DNA from: Clostridia bacterium
GTDB lineage: Bacteria > Bacillota > Clostridia > Christensenellales > Aristaeellaceae
Direction of reading: 5' to 3'
Length of the DNA stretch: 5,626 nucleotides
Assembly (NCBI GenBank): GCA_017458865.1
Contig: JAFSZW010000183.1
Span: 1-5,626, forward strand
Position numbers and translations under genes: made by a program. Below, one piece after another: positions 1 to 4,228 of this stretch (the first letter of the stretch is position 1; the number at the start of each line of letters is the position of its first letter). The notes beneath the pieces were generated by a model. The model saw nothing but the letters and a program-made list of their open reading frames with translations. It was not told where the DNA came from and ran no database searches.

Positions 1-11
1 TCAAATCAATG

Positions 12-50
12 ATGCCTCCGGTAAGCTTCGTACGCTGCCGGGGGCGTTTT
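12..50 (+). terminator. Probable rho-independent terminator of an upstream + strand gene
   Basis: A GC-rich stem pairs 12-21 with 38-47 (core CCTCCGG with CCGGGGG, one G-T wobble). A smaller inner AGC/GCT stem lies at 24-26/34-36. The + strand continues as TTTTAT, which is the terminator orientation. The reverse strand has no T tract after the hairpin. The first 12 bases can be read as S-N-Q-TGA with the stop at 10-12, so a + strand gene may end just before the hairpin. Four codons are too few to call a gene. Confidence 0.55.
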
Positions 51-57
51 ATGACCA

Positions 58-81
58 AAGGGCGGCTGCCCAGCCGCCCTT
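58..81. terminator. GC-rich stem-loop, possible bidirectional terminator
   Basis: A perfect 10-bp stem (AAGGGCGGCT with AGCCGCCCTT) has a 4-base loop GCCC. The flanking T tracts are short on both strands (TTATT on +, TTTGG on -), so either strand could be served, and neither ideally. It sits between the + strand terminator at 12-50 and the tRNA operon terminator at 93-120. Confidence 0.45.
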
Positions 82-92
82 ATTGTGGATAG

Positions 93-120
93 AAAAACAC
101 CGGCCCGTTTGGACCGGTGT
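93..120 (-). terminator. Rho-independent terminator of the tRNA operon
   Basis: On the - strand the stem ACACCGG/CCGGTGT (97-103 with 114-120) encloses a mismatch and two more G-C pairs. It is followed directly by a T run (the As at 93-97 on the + strand). It begins 8 bases after the CCA end of the last tRNA (Lys-CTT), as expected for the end of this operon. Confidence 0.8.
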
Positions 121-127
121 CTTCGCA

Positions 128-203
128 TGGTGCACCTTCAGGGACTCGAACCCTGGGCACCCTGATTAAGAGTCAGGTGCTCTACCAACTGAGCTAAAGG
201 TGC
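128..203 (-). tRNA. tRNA-Lys, anticodon CTT
   Basis: Complete cloverleaf on the - strand. The acceptor GCACCTT (203-197) pairs perfectly with AAGGTGC (138-132), the discriminator is A, and CCA is encoded (128-130). The anticodon loop CTCTTAA gives CTT, reading AAG. The T-arm CAGGG-TTCGAGT-CCCTG is fully paired. It is the last gene of the operon. Its D-arm, anticodon arm and variable region are nearly the same as those of tRNA-Lys(TTT) at 461-536, while the acceptor stems differ completely. Confidence 0.97.
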
Positions 204-208
204 AAACA

Positions 209-282
209 TGGAGCAGGTGATGGGAATCGAACCCACGTAGCCAGCTTGGAAGGCTGGAACTCTACCATTGAGTTACACCTGC
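209..282 (-). tRNA. tRNA-Gly, anticodon TCC
   Basis: The acceptor GCAGGTG (282-276) pairs with the 3' strand at 213-219, the discriminator is T, and CCA is encoded (209-211). The anticodon loop CTTCCAA gives TCC, reading GGA and probably GGG. The T-arm GTGGG-TTCGATT-CCCAT closes with a tolerated G-T pair. It lies 2 bases downstream of tRNA-Gly(GCC) and 5 bases upstream of tRNA-Lys(CTT). Confidence 0.97.
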
Positions 283-284
283 AA

Positions 285-360
285 TGGAGCGGTAGACGAG
301 ATTCGGACTCGCGACATCCACCTTGGCAAGGTGGCACTCTACCAGCTGAGCTACTACCGC
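285..360 (-). tRNA. tRNA-Gly, anticodon GCC, with an unusual T-loop
   Basis: The acceptor GCGGTAG (360-354) pairs with CTACCGC (295-289), the discriminator is T, and CCA is encoded (285-287). The anticodon loop TTGCCAA gives GCC, reading GGC and GGT. The D-loop keeps the conserved GG. The T-loop reads TCCGAAT instead of the usual TTCGAAT, so the near-universal U55 (normally pseudouridine) is C, at + position 306. Everything else is ordinary, and I regard it as a working glycine tRNA gene. Confidence 0.95.
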
Positions 361-371
361 GTAATTTGCAG

Positions 372-451
372 TGCGGGTGAAGAGACTTGAACTCATACGT
401 CAAAGACAACAGATCCTAAGTCTGCCGCGTCTGCCATTCCGCCACACCCGC
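372..451 (-). tRNA. tRNA-Leu, anticodon TAG, no encoded CCA
   Basis: This is a class II tRNA with a short variable arm (TGTC-TTT-GACG). The acceptor GCGGGTG (451-445) pairs perfectly with CACCCGC, and the discriminator is A. The anticodon loop CTTAGGA gives TAG, reading CTA. It resembles the Bacillus tRNA-Leu(TAG) as I remember it. Two things are odd. The three bases after the discriminator are CTG rather than CCA, so the CCA-adding enzyme would have to build the end. The T-stem ATGAG/CTCTT also has a U-U mismatch at pair 50-64. Confidence 0.93.
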
Positions 452-460
452 AAAAAAGAA

Positions 461-536
461 TGGTGATCCATTGGGGATTCGAACCCCAGGCACCCTGATT
501 AAAAGTCAGGTGCTCTGCCAGCTGAGCTAATGGATC
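461..536 (-). tRNA. tRNA-Lys, anticodon TTT
   Basis: The acceptor GATCCAT (536-530) pairs perfectly with ATGGATC (471-465), the discriminator is A, and CCA is encoded (461-463). The anticodon loop CTTTTAA gives TTT, reading AAA and AAG. The T-arm TGGGG-TTCGAAT-CCCCA is fully paired. It lies 3 bases downstream of tRNA-Gln and shares its central body with tRNA-Lys(CTT). Confidence 0.97.
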
Positions 537-539
537 ATT

Positions 540-615
540 TGGCTGGGGTGGCAGGATTCGAACCTTGCGCATGCGGGAGTCAAAGTCCCGTGCCTTGCCG
601 CTTGGCTACACCCCA
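540..615 (-). tRNA. tRNA-Gln, anticodon TTG, with one extra base in the T-stem
   Basis: The acceptor TGGGGTG (615-609) pairs with CACCCCA (550-544), the discriminator is G, and CCA is encoded (540-542). The anticodon loop CTTTGAC gives TTG, reading CAA. The anticodon stem CGGGA/TCCCG is perfect and the variable loop is 5 bases (CATGC). The T-arm reads GCAAGG-TTCGAAT-CCTGC, with six bases facing five. Removing one A restores five perfect pairs, so one adenosine is bulged. The total of 76 bases with CCA is one more than the 75 I recall for Bacillus tRNA-Gln. Either this is a real bulge or a base error. Confidence 0.93.
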
Positions 616-640
616 TTGTCCTGCTGTATCAACAGAAAAG

Positions 641-718
641 TGGGGTGAGTAGTGGGGCTCGAACCCACGACCTCCAGGGCCACAACCTGGCACTCTAACC
701 AACTGAGCTATACCCACC
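641..718 (-). tRNA. tRNA-His, anticodon GTG
   Basis: The acceptor GTGGGTA (717-711) pairs with TACTCAC (651-645) with one G-T wobble. The extra G at -1 (718), the identity element of tRNA-His, faces C73 (644). CCA is encoded (641-643). The anticodon loop TTGTGGC gives GTG, reading CAC and CAT. The T-arm GTGGG-TTCGAGC-CCCAC is fully paired. A 25-base spacer without clear structure separates it from tRNA-Gln. Confidence 0.97.
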
Positions 719-724
719 ATTTAG

Positions 725-798
725 CGCGCCTGGAGGGATTCGAACCCGCGGCCCACGGCTTAGAAGGCCGTTGCTCTATCCAACTGAGCTACAGGCGC
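725..798 (-). tRNA. tRNA-Arg, anticodon TCT, no encoded CCA
   Basis: This is the first gene of the operon. The acceptor GCGCCTG (798-792) pairs with CAGGCGC (732-726) and the discriminator is G. The anticodon loop CTTCTAA in a perfect ACGGC/GCCGT stem gives TCT, reading AGA and AGG. The bases after the discriminator are CTA, so CCA is not encoded. The T-stem GCGGG/CCCTC has a C-U mismatch at pair 50-64. Processing would need RNase Z and the CCA-adding enzyme, as known for CCA-less tRNA genes in Bacillus. Confidence 0.94.
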
Positions 799-842
799 AC
801 GCATCTTCTCCTGCGCTGCGACATTCCCGCTGACAGGACGAT

Positions 843-871
843 ATTATATCCATGCGCTTCCCTTCTGTCAA
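843..871 (-). promoter_or_regulatory. Perfect-consensus sigma-A promoter of the tRNA operon
   Basis: On the - strand, TTGACA (871-866) and TATAAT (848-843) are separated by exactly 17 bases. All twelve consensus bases match at the optimal spacing. The inferred transcription start is near 836, about 38 bases before tRNA-Arg. This strength suits a stable-RNA operon. It lies 71 bases downstream of the phosphodiesterase stop codon. Confidence 0.93.
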
Positions 872-875
872 CCTG

Positions 876-907
876 TTTTTTCATTTTTTTCTTTTTTGTC
901 TATTTTT
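876..907 (-). promoter_or_regulatory. A-tract UP-like element upstream of the tRNA promoter
   Basis: On the - strand four A runs of 5, 6, 7 and 6 bases lie directly upstream of the -35 box, at about -40 to -71 from the inferred start. UP elements bound by the RNA polymerase alpha subunit occupy this position in rRNA and tRNA promoters. The neighbouring coding sequence has no such A-richness. The role is inferred from position and composition. Confidence 0.65.
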
Positions 908-942
908 CACATTGCGCATCAACAAATCTTGTGATGGTTTCT

Positions 943-1533
943 TCACAGGTCCAGGACCACATCCTCCATGCTGATTTGATTACCGTCCGAAACCAGCACT
1001 GCCGCCGTCTTCATCCTGCTTGGATAACAGCCTGAAACAGCGCCAGGATTAAGCACAAAGATCCCTTCATCAAAAGAGCAGTACCGCGTATGCGTATGCC
1101 CGTAAAGCGCGATATCGCAGCCTTCCTTTTTTGCTGCCCGGCACAGCATCTCAGTGCCCTGCCGCACCCGATACAGATGTCCATGGGTCAGGAACGCTTT
1201 CCTTTCTCCCACAGGAACCACAAGGTAGTCCGGCTCCTTTGAAAACATGTCATTGTTGCCCCGGACGCTGAAAACCGGTATCCTGCTCCCCTGATCCTCC
1301 AGATACTTCCGGAATGCTTCAATATCCGCTGTCATATCGCCCAGGAAAAACACTGCGCCCAGTTGTCCCATGGCAGCATACAGTTCCTGCATGGCTCTCA
1401 CGTCGCCATGACTGTCTGAAAATACGCCGATTCTGATCATAACCTTCACCCGTCTTCGCGTTCTGTATCTTCTGCGTGCACCGGAGCGCTCCTCATTTTT
1501 TGTCAGGCTTTCCCGCACTCTCACTCTGTTCAT
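943..1533 (-). CDS. YfcE/YsnB-type metallophosphodiesterase
   Basis: Probable cytoplasmic metal-dependent phosphodiesterase of the calcineurin-like YfcE/MJ0936 family; its physiological substrate is not known. Most family signatures are visible: DSH (residues 40-42), LGD (64-66), GNND (92-95), THGH (116-119) and GHTH (145-148), supplying the two-metal site. It is 196 residues from the ATG at 1533. This ATG forms an ATGA overlap with the rdgB stop and has GAAGG 7 bases upstream, so translational coupling is likely. The conserved fold begins only at Met32 (ATG at 1440), leaving 31 strongly basic residues ahead of it. A start at Met32 would give 165 residues, close to the usual family size, but its GAAGG lies only 2 bases away. 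I prefer 1533 and am less sure of the start than of the family. The rdgB-phosphodiesterase order matches ysnA-ysnB of Bacillus subtilis. No terminator hairpin is evident after the stop. Confidence 0.88.
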   Translation of the reverse strand: MNRVRVRESLTKNEERSGARRRYRTRRRVKVMIRIGVFSDSHGDVRAMQELYAAMGQLGAVFFLGDMTADIEAFRKYLEDQGSRIPVFSVRGNNDMFSKEPDYLVVPVGERKAFLTHGHLYRVRQGTEMLCRAAKKEGCDIALYGHTHTRYCSFDEGIFVLNPGAVSGCYPSRMKTAAVLVSDGNQISMEDVVLDL

Positions 1534-2114
1534 GTCTCTGCCTTCAATGCCTCAAGAATCGCATCAATGCCTCTGCGTCTGTGACTGATGGCATTCTTGG
1601 TATCTGCATCAATCTGAGCAAACGTCTGCCCTGTCTCACAGAGAAACAGCGGATCATAGCCAAAGCCACCATGTCCCTGAGGTGCAGTCAGGATCTCGCC
1701 CTCACAGGTGCCTCGCCGGCATAGATCCGGCTTTCCCGGTCTGACAAGCGCAATTGCAGCCACGTATCGTGCCGTTCTCGGTGCAGGCACACCATCAAGT
1801 TTCTGAAGCAGCAGCACATTGTTTGCCTCATCATCCCCGTGCCCGCCACTGTACCGTGCACTGTAGATTCCAGGTTCTCCGCCAAGCGCATCCACCTCAA
1901 GCCCGCTGTCATCCGCAATAGCCGCCATCCCTGTCTGTTCCATAACATACCGGGCCTTGAGCAGGGCATTTTCTTCAAATGTACTGCCTGTTTCCTCAGC
2001 CTCACCGGAAACACCGGCCTCATTCATGGAAATCACGTTGAAATACGCTCCAAGAATGTCCCGGATTTCCCGGATCTTATTCTCATTTCGTGTTGCCGCA
2101 ACCAGTATATCCAT
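1530..2114 (-). CDS. rdgB: RdgB/HAM1 non-canonical purine NTP pyrophosphatase
   Basis: Cytoplasmic house-cleaning enzyme that hydrolyses dITP/ITP and XTP to the monophosphate and pyrophosphate, keeping deaminated purines out of DNA and RNA. The 194 residues show the full HAM1 signature set: T-x-N-x-x-K at 8-13, FEENALLKA at 46-54 and ADDSGLEVDALGG at 67-79 with Asp69 at the position of the E. coli catalytic aspartate. PGIYSAR (81-87), GGFGYDP (149-155) and SHR (177-179) follow. Length is typical. The start is the ATG at 2114, 9 bases after a perfect AGGAGG. A longer reading from a TTG at 2132 would translate the ribosome binding site itself, so it is rejected. It is the first gene of a two-gene operon and overlaps the phosphodiesterase gene by 4 bases (ATGA). 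The promoter at 2144-2172 gives a leader of only about 20-25 bases. The -SHRRRG- tail differs slightly from the common SHRGRA. Confidence 0.96.
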   Translation of the reverse strand: MDILVAATRNENKIREIRDILGAYFNVISMNEAGVSGEAEETGSTFEENALLKARYVMEQTGMAAIADDSGLEVDALGGEPGIYSARYSGGHGDDEANNVLLLQKLDGVPAPRTARYVAAIALVRPGKPDLCRRGTCEGEILTAPQGHGGFGYDPLFLCETGQTFAQIDADTKNAISHRRRGIDAILEALKAET

Positions 2115-2143
2115 GTGCCATTTCCTCCTCAATCATCGCCAGT

Positions 2144-2172
2144 ACTGTAAACCGTCCTGCAATCTTTGTCAA
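2144..2172 (-). promoter_or_regulatory. Promoter of the rdgB-phosphodiesterase operon
   Basis: On the - strand, a perfect TTGACA (2172-2167) is followed after 17 bases by TACAGT (2149-2144), 4 of 6 matches to TATAAT. The inferred start is near 2137, just upstream of the rdgB ribosome binding site. No hairpin or operator-like repeat is visible in the short leader. Confidence 0.7.
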
Positions 2173-2313
2173 TACATGCAGCACTGTACTCAAACCGAAA
2201 ATTCGACAGCCCTGCCTCCGCTTCACGTCCGCGTCTTCCTGCCCCGCATCAACAGAACGCCTGCCTGAGTGCGAGTATAAATCCGGCGGCCTGTCCAGTC
2301 AATATTTCCTGCG

Positions 2314-2342
2314 TTCAAAGTTTTTATGAAATCTGGTATAAT
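2314..2342 (+). promoter_or_regulatory. Extended -10 promoter of rqcH
   Basis: TATAAT (2337-2342) is preceded by TG at 2334-2335, forming an extended -10 (TGGTATAAT). TTCAAA (2314-2319) matches the -35 consensus at 4 of 6 positions with 17-base spacing. The inferred start is near 2349, giving a leader of about 94 bases. The promoter overlaps the in-frame ATG at 2326, which is one reason not to use that ATG as the gene start. Confidence 0.78.
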
Positions 2343-2352
2343 GATCCTGCGG

Positions 2353-2385
2353 CCTGATGCATTCCGTCCCGGATTCATCATCAGG
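2353..2385 (+). other. Possible stem-loop in the rqcH leader
   Basis: CCTGATG (2353-2359) pairs with CATCAGG (2379-2385), and an inner TCCG/CGGA stem (2363-2366/2370-2373) has a 3-base loop. It would form at the 5' end of the transcript. It has no T tract and matches no riboswitch family I recognise. It could protect the mRNA end or be chance. Confidence 0.35.
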
Positions 2386-2428
2386 TTCGCCCAACTCAAT
2401 GGAGCCGTCATCCGGCTGCATTTACGAC

Positions 2429-2434
2429 AGGAGG
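2429..2434 (+). promoter_or_regulatory. Ribosome binding site that fixes the rqcH start
   Basis: A perfect AGGAGG lies 8 bases before the ATG at 2443. The frame is open further upstream to ATG 2326, but that ATG overlaps the promoter and precedes the region where RqcH homology begins. Confidence 0.88.
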
Positions 2435-2442
2435 AATCTGCC

Positions 2443-4185
2443 ATGCCAATGGATGGCGTTATGCTGGGATTTATCACACGAGAACTTAACGCAAAGCTGA
2501 AAGATGGACGGATTGATAAGGTCATCCAGCCGGAGCGTGATGAAATTCATCTGCTGATTCGTGCTCAGGGCCAGAATCAGAGGCTCGTCATGAGCGCGTC
2601 CGCCAATTCAGCCCGTGTTCATCTGACGGATGAGATTCAGAGTGCACCAATGGATCCGCCCATGTTCTGCATGCTCCTCCGTAAGTATATCGGAGGCGGC
2701 CGCGTTCAGGGATTTCGGCAGATCGACGGAGACCGTATTCTTGAAATGGATGTCTCAAGCCTCAGCGAGCTGGGCGATCCGGTCATCCGAACACTGGTCA
2801 TAGAGATCATGGGCCGTCATTCCAATATTGTTCTGCTCACCGGTGGGCGGACCATCATAGATGCCGCACGTCACATCAATGAAACGCTCTCAAGAGTCAG
2901 ACAGATTGAACCCGGTCTGCCGTATGAACGTCCCCCGCTCCAGGGAAAGATCTCCATGGATGCGCTTAATGCCGGCATATTGGCTGACCGGCTCCGTTCT
3001 GCTGACACTGGCATTGCCCGTGCCATTTCAAAAACCATCTCCGGCTTTTCGCCTCAGGCAGCAGAAGAAGCAGCCGCTGTTCTGGGGCTCAATCCGGACC
3101 TGTCCCCTGACTTTTATGACGTGGACGCCGTTGCCAGAGACCTTTGCGCTTATGTGGCTTCCCTGCCAGAACGTGGTCCCTGCGTGGTGCTGTTCGGTGA
3201 ATCGGGTTCGCCTAAGGATATCTACCCCTTCCCGCAGGCACATCTGCCGGATGCAGAGATGCGCAGGTGCGCCTCTCCCAGCGAAGCGCTTGATCTCTTC
3301 TTCCGGGAGCGCAACCTGCACGAGCGCCTGAATCAGCACATTTCCGGAATCGCTCATGTGCTGAAAAACAACATCGAGCGGTGCGAAAAGAAGATCGCCA
3401 TTCAGGAAGATGCGCTTCGCAATGCAGCCAGAATGGACGAATACAAAAAGCGTGGCGAACTCATTCAGGGAAATCTGTATATGATTGAAAAAGGGGCCAA
3501 ATCCGCCACCGTACCGGATTACTACAGTGAAAACTGTGAGCCGATAGAAATCCCGCTGGATGAGGCGCTCTCACCGGCACAGAATGCGCAGCGGTATTTC
3601 AAGCTCTACCAGAAAGCCCGCGGTGCCCAGCGCCTGGCAGCCGAACAGAAACAGAAGGCTGAGGATGAGCTGCTGTGGCTTTACCAAATGGAGGATGACC
3701 TCAGAAAATGCTCCGATCTGCGCGGTGTTGAAGAATTGCGCGAGATGATGGTCAATGCCGGTTACATCCGGAAAAAGGAAAGCAAGGGAAACAAGCGGAA
3801 AGAACTGCCCTCCCAGCCAATGCGTTTTCTCTCCTCTGACGGCATAGAAATTGAAGTCGGCAAAAACGCCATCCAAAACGAAAACCTGACGATGCACGCT
3901 GCCGGCTATGAGACCTGGCTGCATGCCCAGAAGATGCCTGGCTCCCATGTCATTATTCATGCGGAGCAGGTCCCGCAGTCAACGCTTGACGAGGCTGCCA
4001 TGTTGGCCGCGTATTACAGCAAAGGCGTAAACTCCTCCGGTGTCCCGATTGATGTTACCCTGCGCAGGTACATAAAAAAGCCGGGCGGAACGCCTGTCGG
4101 CTTTGTCATTTACACGCACCAGAAAACCCTGTACATTACCCCGGATGAAACAGCCGTTCGAAAGATCCGCTGTCTGGTCCCATGA
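2443..4185 (+). CDS. rqcH: RqcH (Rqc2/NFACT family) ribosome quality-control protein
   Basis: Bacterial Rqc2/NEMF homologue. In Bacillus subtilis RqcH binds the stalled 50S subunit carrying peptidyl-tRNA and recruits tRNA-Ala to add a C-terminal alanine tail that marks the peptide for proteolysis. Older annotations call this family fibronectin-binding protein FbpA. The 580 residues match the roughly 570 of the B. subtilis protein. The N-terminal NFACT-N domain (about 1-170) has DGV at 4-6, RKYIGGGR (80-87), Asp97-Arg98 at the same positions as the pair needed for alanine tailing in B. subtilis, and EIMGRHSN (121-128). A helix-hairpin-helix region lies near 195-220, and charged coiled-coil helices near 284-335 and 380-425. 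After a lysine-rich linker comes NFACT-R (about 460-568), with SSDG, WLH, PGSHV, AAYYSK and KKPGG. It is transcribed alone, divergent from rdgB and convergent with glpK. No tRNA-Ala gene is in the window. No signal peptide or membrane segment is visible. Confidence 0.96.
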   Translation: MPMDGVMLGFITRELNAKLKDGRIDKVIQPERDEIHLLIRAQGQNQRLVMSASANSARVHLTDEIQSAPMDPPMFCMLLRKYIGGGRVQGFRQIDGDRILEMDVSSLSELGDPVIRTLVIEIMGRHSNIVLLTGGRTIIDAARHINETLSRVRQIEPGLPYERPPLQGKISMDALNAGILADRLRSADTGIARAISKTISGFSPQAAEEAAAVLGLNPDLSPDFYDVDAVARDLCAYVASLPERGPCVVLFGESGSPKDIYPFPQAHLPDAEMRRCASPSEALDLFFRERNLHERLNQHISGIAHVLKNNIERCEKKIAIQEDALRNAARMDEYKKRGELIQGNLYMIEKGAKSATVPDYYSENCEPIEIPLDEALSPAQNAQRYFKLYQKARGAQRLAAEQKQKAEDELLWLYQMEDDLRKCSDLRGVEELREMMVNAGYIRKKESKGNKRKELPSQPMRFLSSDGIEIEVGKNAIQNENLTMHAAGYETWLHAQKMPGSHVIIHAEQVPQSTLDEAAMLAAYYSKGVNSSGVPIDVTLRRYIKKPGGTPVGFVIYTHQKTLYITPDETAVRKIRCLVP

Positions 4186-4190
4186 ATCTG

Positions 4191-4221
4191 AAACAGCAGG
4201 CACCAAGTGTGCCTGCTGTTT
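4191..4221. terminator. Bidirectional terminator between rqcH and glpK
   Basis: A perfect 13-bp inverted repeat (AAACAGCAGGCAC with GTGCCTGCTGTTT) has a 5-base loop CAAGT. It begins 5 bases after the rqcH stop and ends 7 bases before the glpK stop. The + strand continues TTTGGTTTATTT, a loose T tract. On the - strand the T run is only the TTT of the stem itself. Its placement between convergent genes supports termination in both directions, better for rqcH. Confidence 0.8.
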
Positions 4222-4228
4222 GGTTTAT

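Larger units (their letters stand above)
2115..2442. other. Divergent intergenic region between rdgB and rqcH
   Basis: This 328-base stretch holds the rdgB ribosome binding site and promoter on the left, and the rqcH promoter, leader and ribosome binding site on the right. The middle (about 2173-2313) is pyrimidine-rich on the + strand and contains no open frame, tRNA, terminator or clear inverted repeat that I can support. A TATAAA at 2276-2281 has no -35 partner at suitable spacing. Confidence 0.7.

Noticed and set aside
128..798. Repeated patterns in the tRNA cluster, considered as a CRISPR array or an integration site scar.
   Set aside because: The repeats are the shared D- and T-arms of tRNAs. 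There is no integrase, no duplicated tRNA 3' end beyond the genes, and no regular spacer pattern.
194..1035. Open frames across the tRNA cluster (- strand 194-409 and + strand 652-1035).
   Set aside because: They run through tRNA genes that are fully explained by cloverleaf structure.
1484..1493. The palindrome GGAGCGCTCC within the phosphodiesterase extension.
   Set aside because: It is short, a single copy, and not placed near a promoter, so it is likely chance in GC-rich coding sequence.
2115..2132. A longer rdgB start at TTG 2132.
   Set aside because: It would translate the AGGAGG ribosome binding site. The HAM1 homology starts at ATG 2114.
2326..2442. A longer rqcH reading that starts at ATG 2326 and adds 39 residues.
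   Set aside because: The ATG lies inside the promoter, the added residues are unlike RqcH N-termini, and a perfect AGGAGG sits 8 bases before ATG 2443, where family homology begins.
2223..2525. A 100-codon - strand open frame across the rqcH start and promoter.
   Set aside because: It overlaps the rqcH promoter, ribosome binding site and first codons, and shows no recognisable domain.
2861..3331. A 156-codon open frame inside rqcH in another + frame, and others like it at 3560-3748 and 1839-2268.
   Set aside because: They overlap well-supported genes in the wrong frame or strand, and their composition is that of frame-shifted coding sequence.
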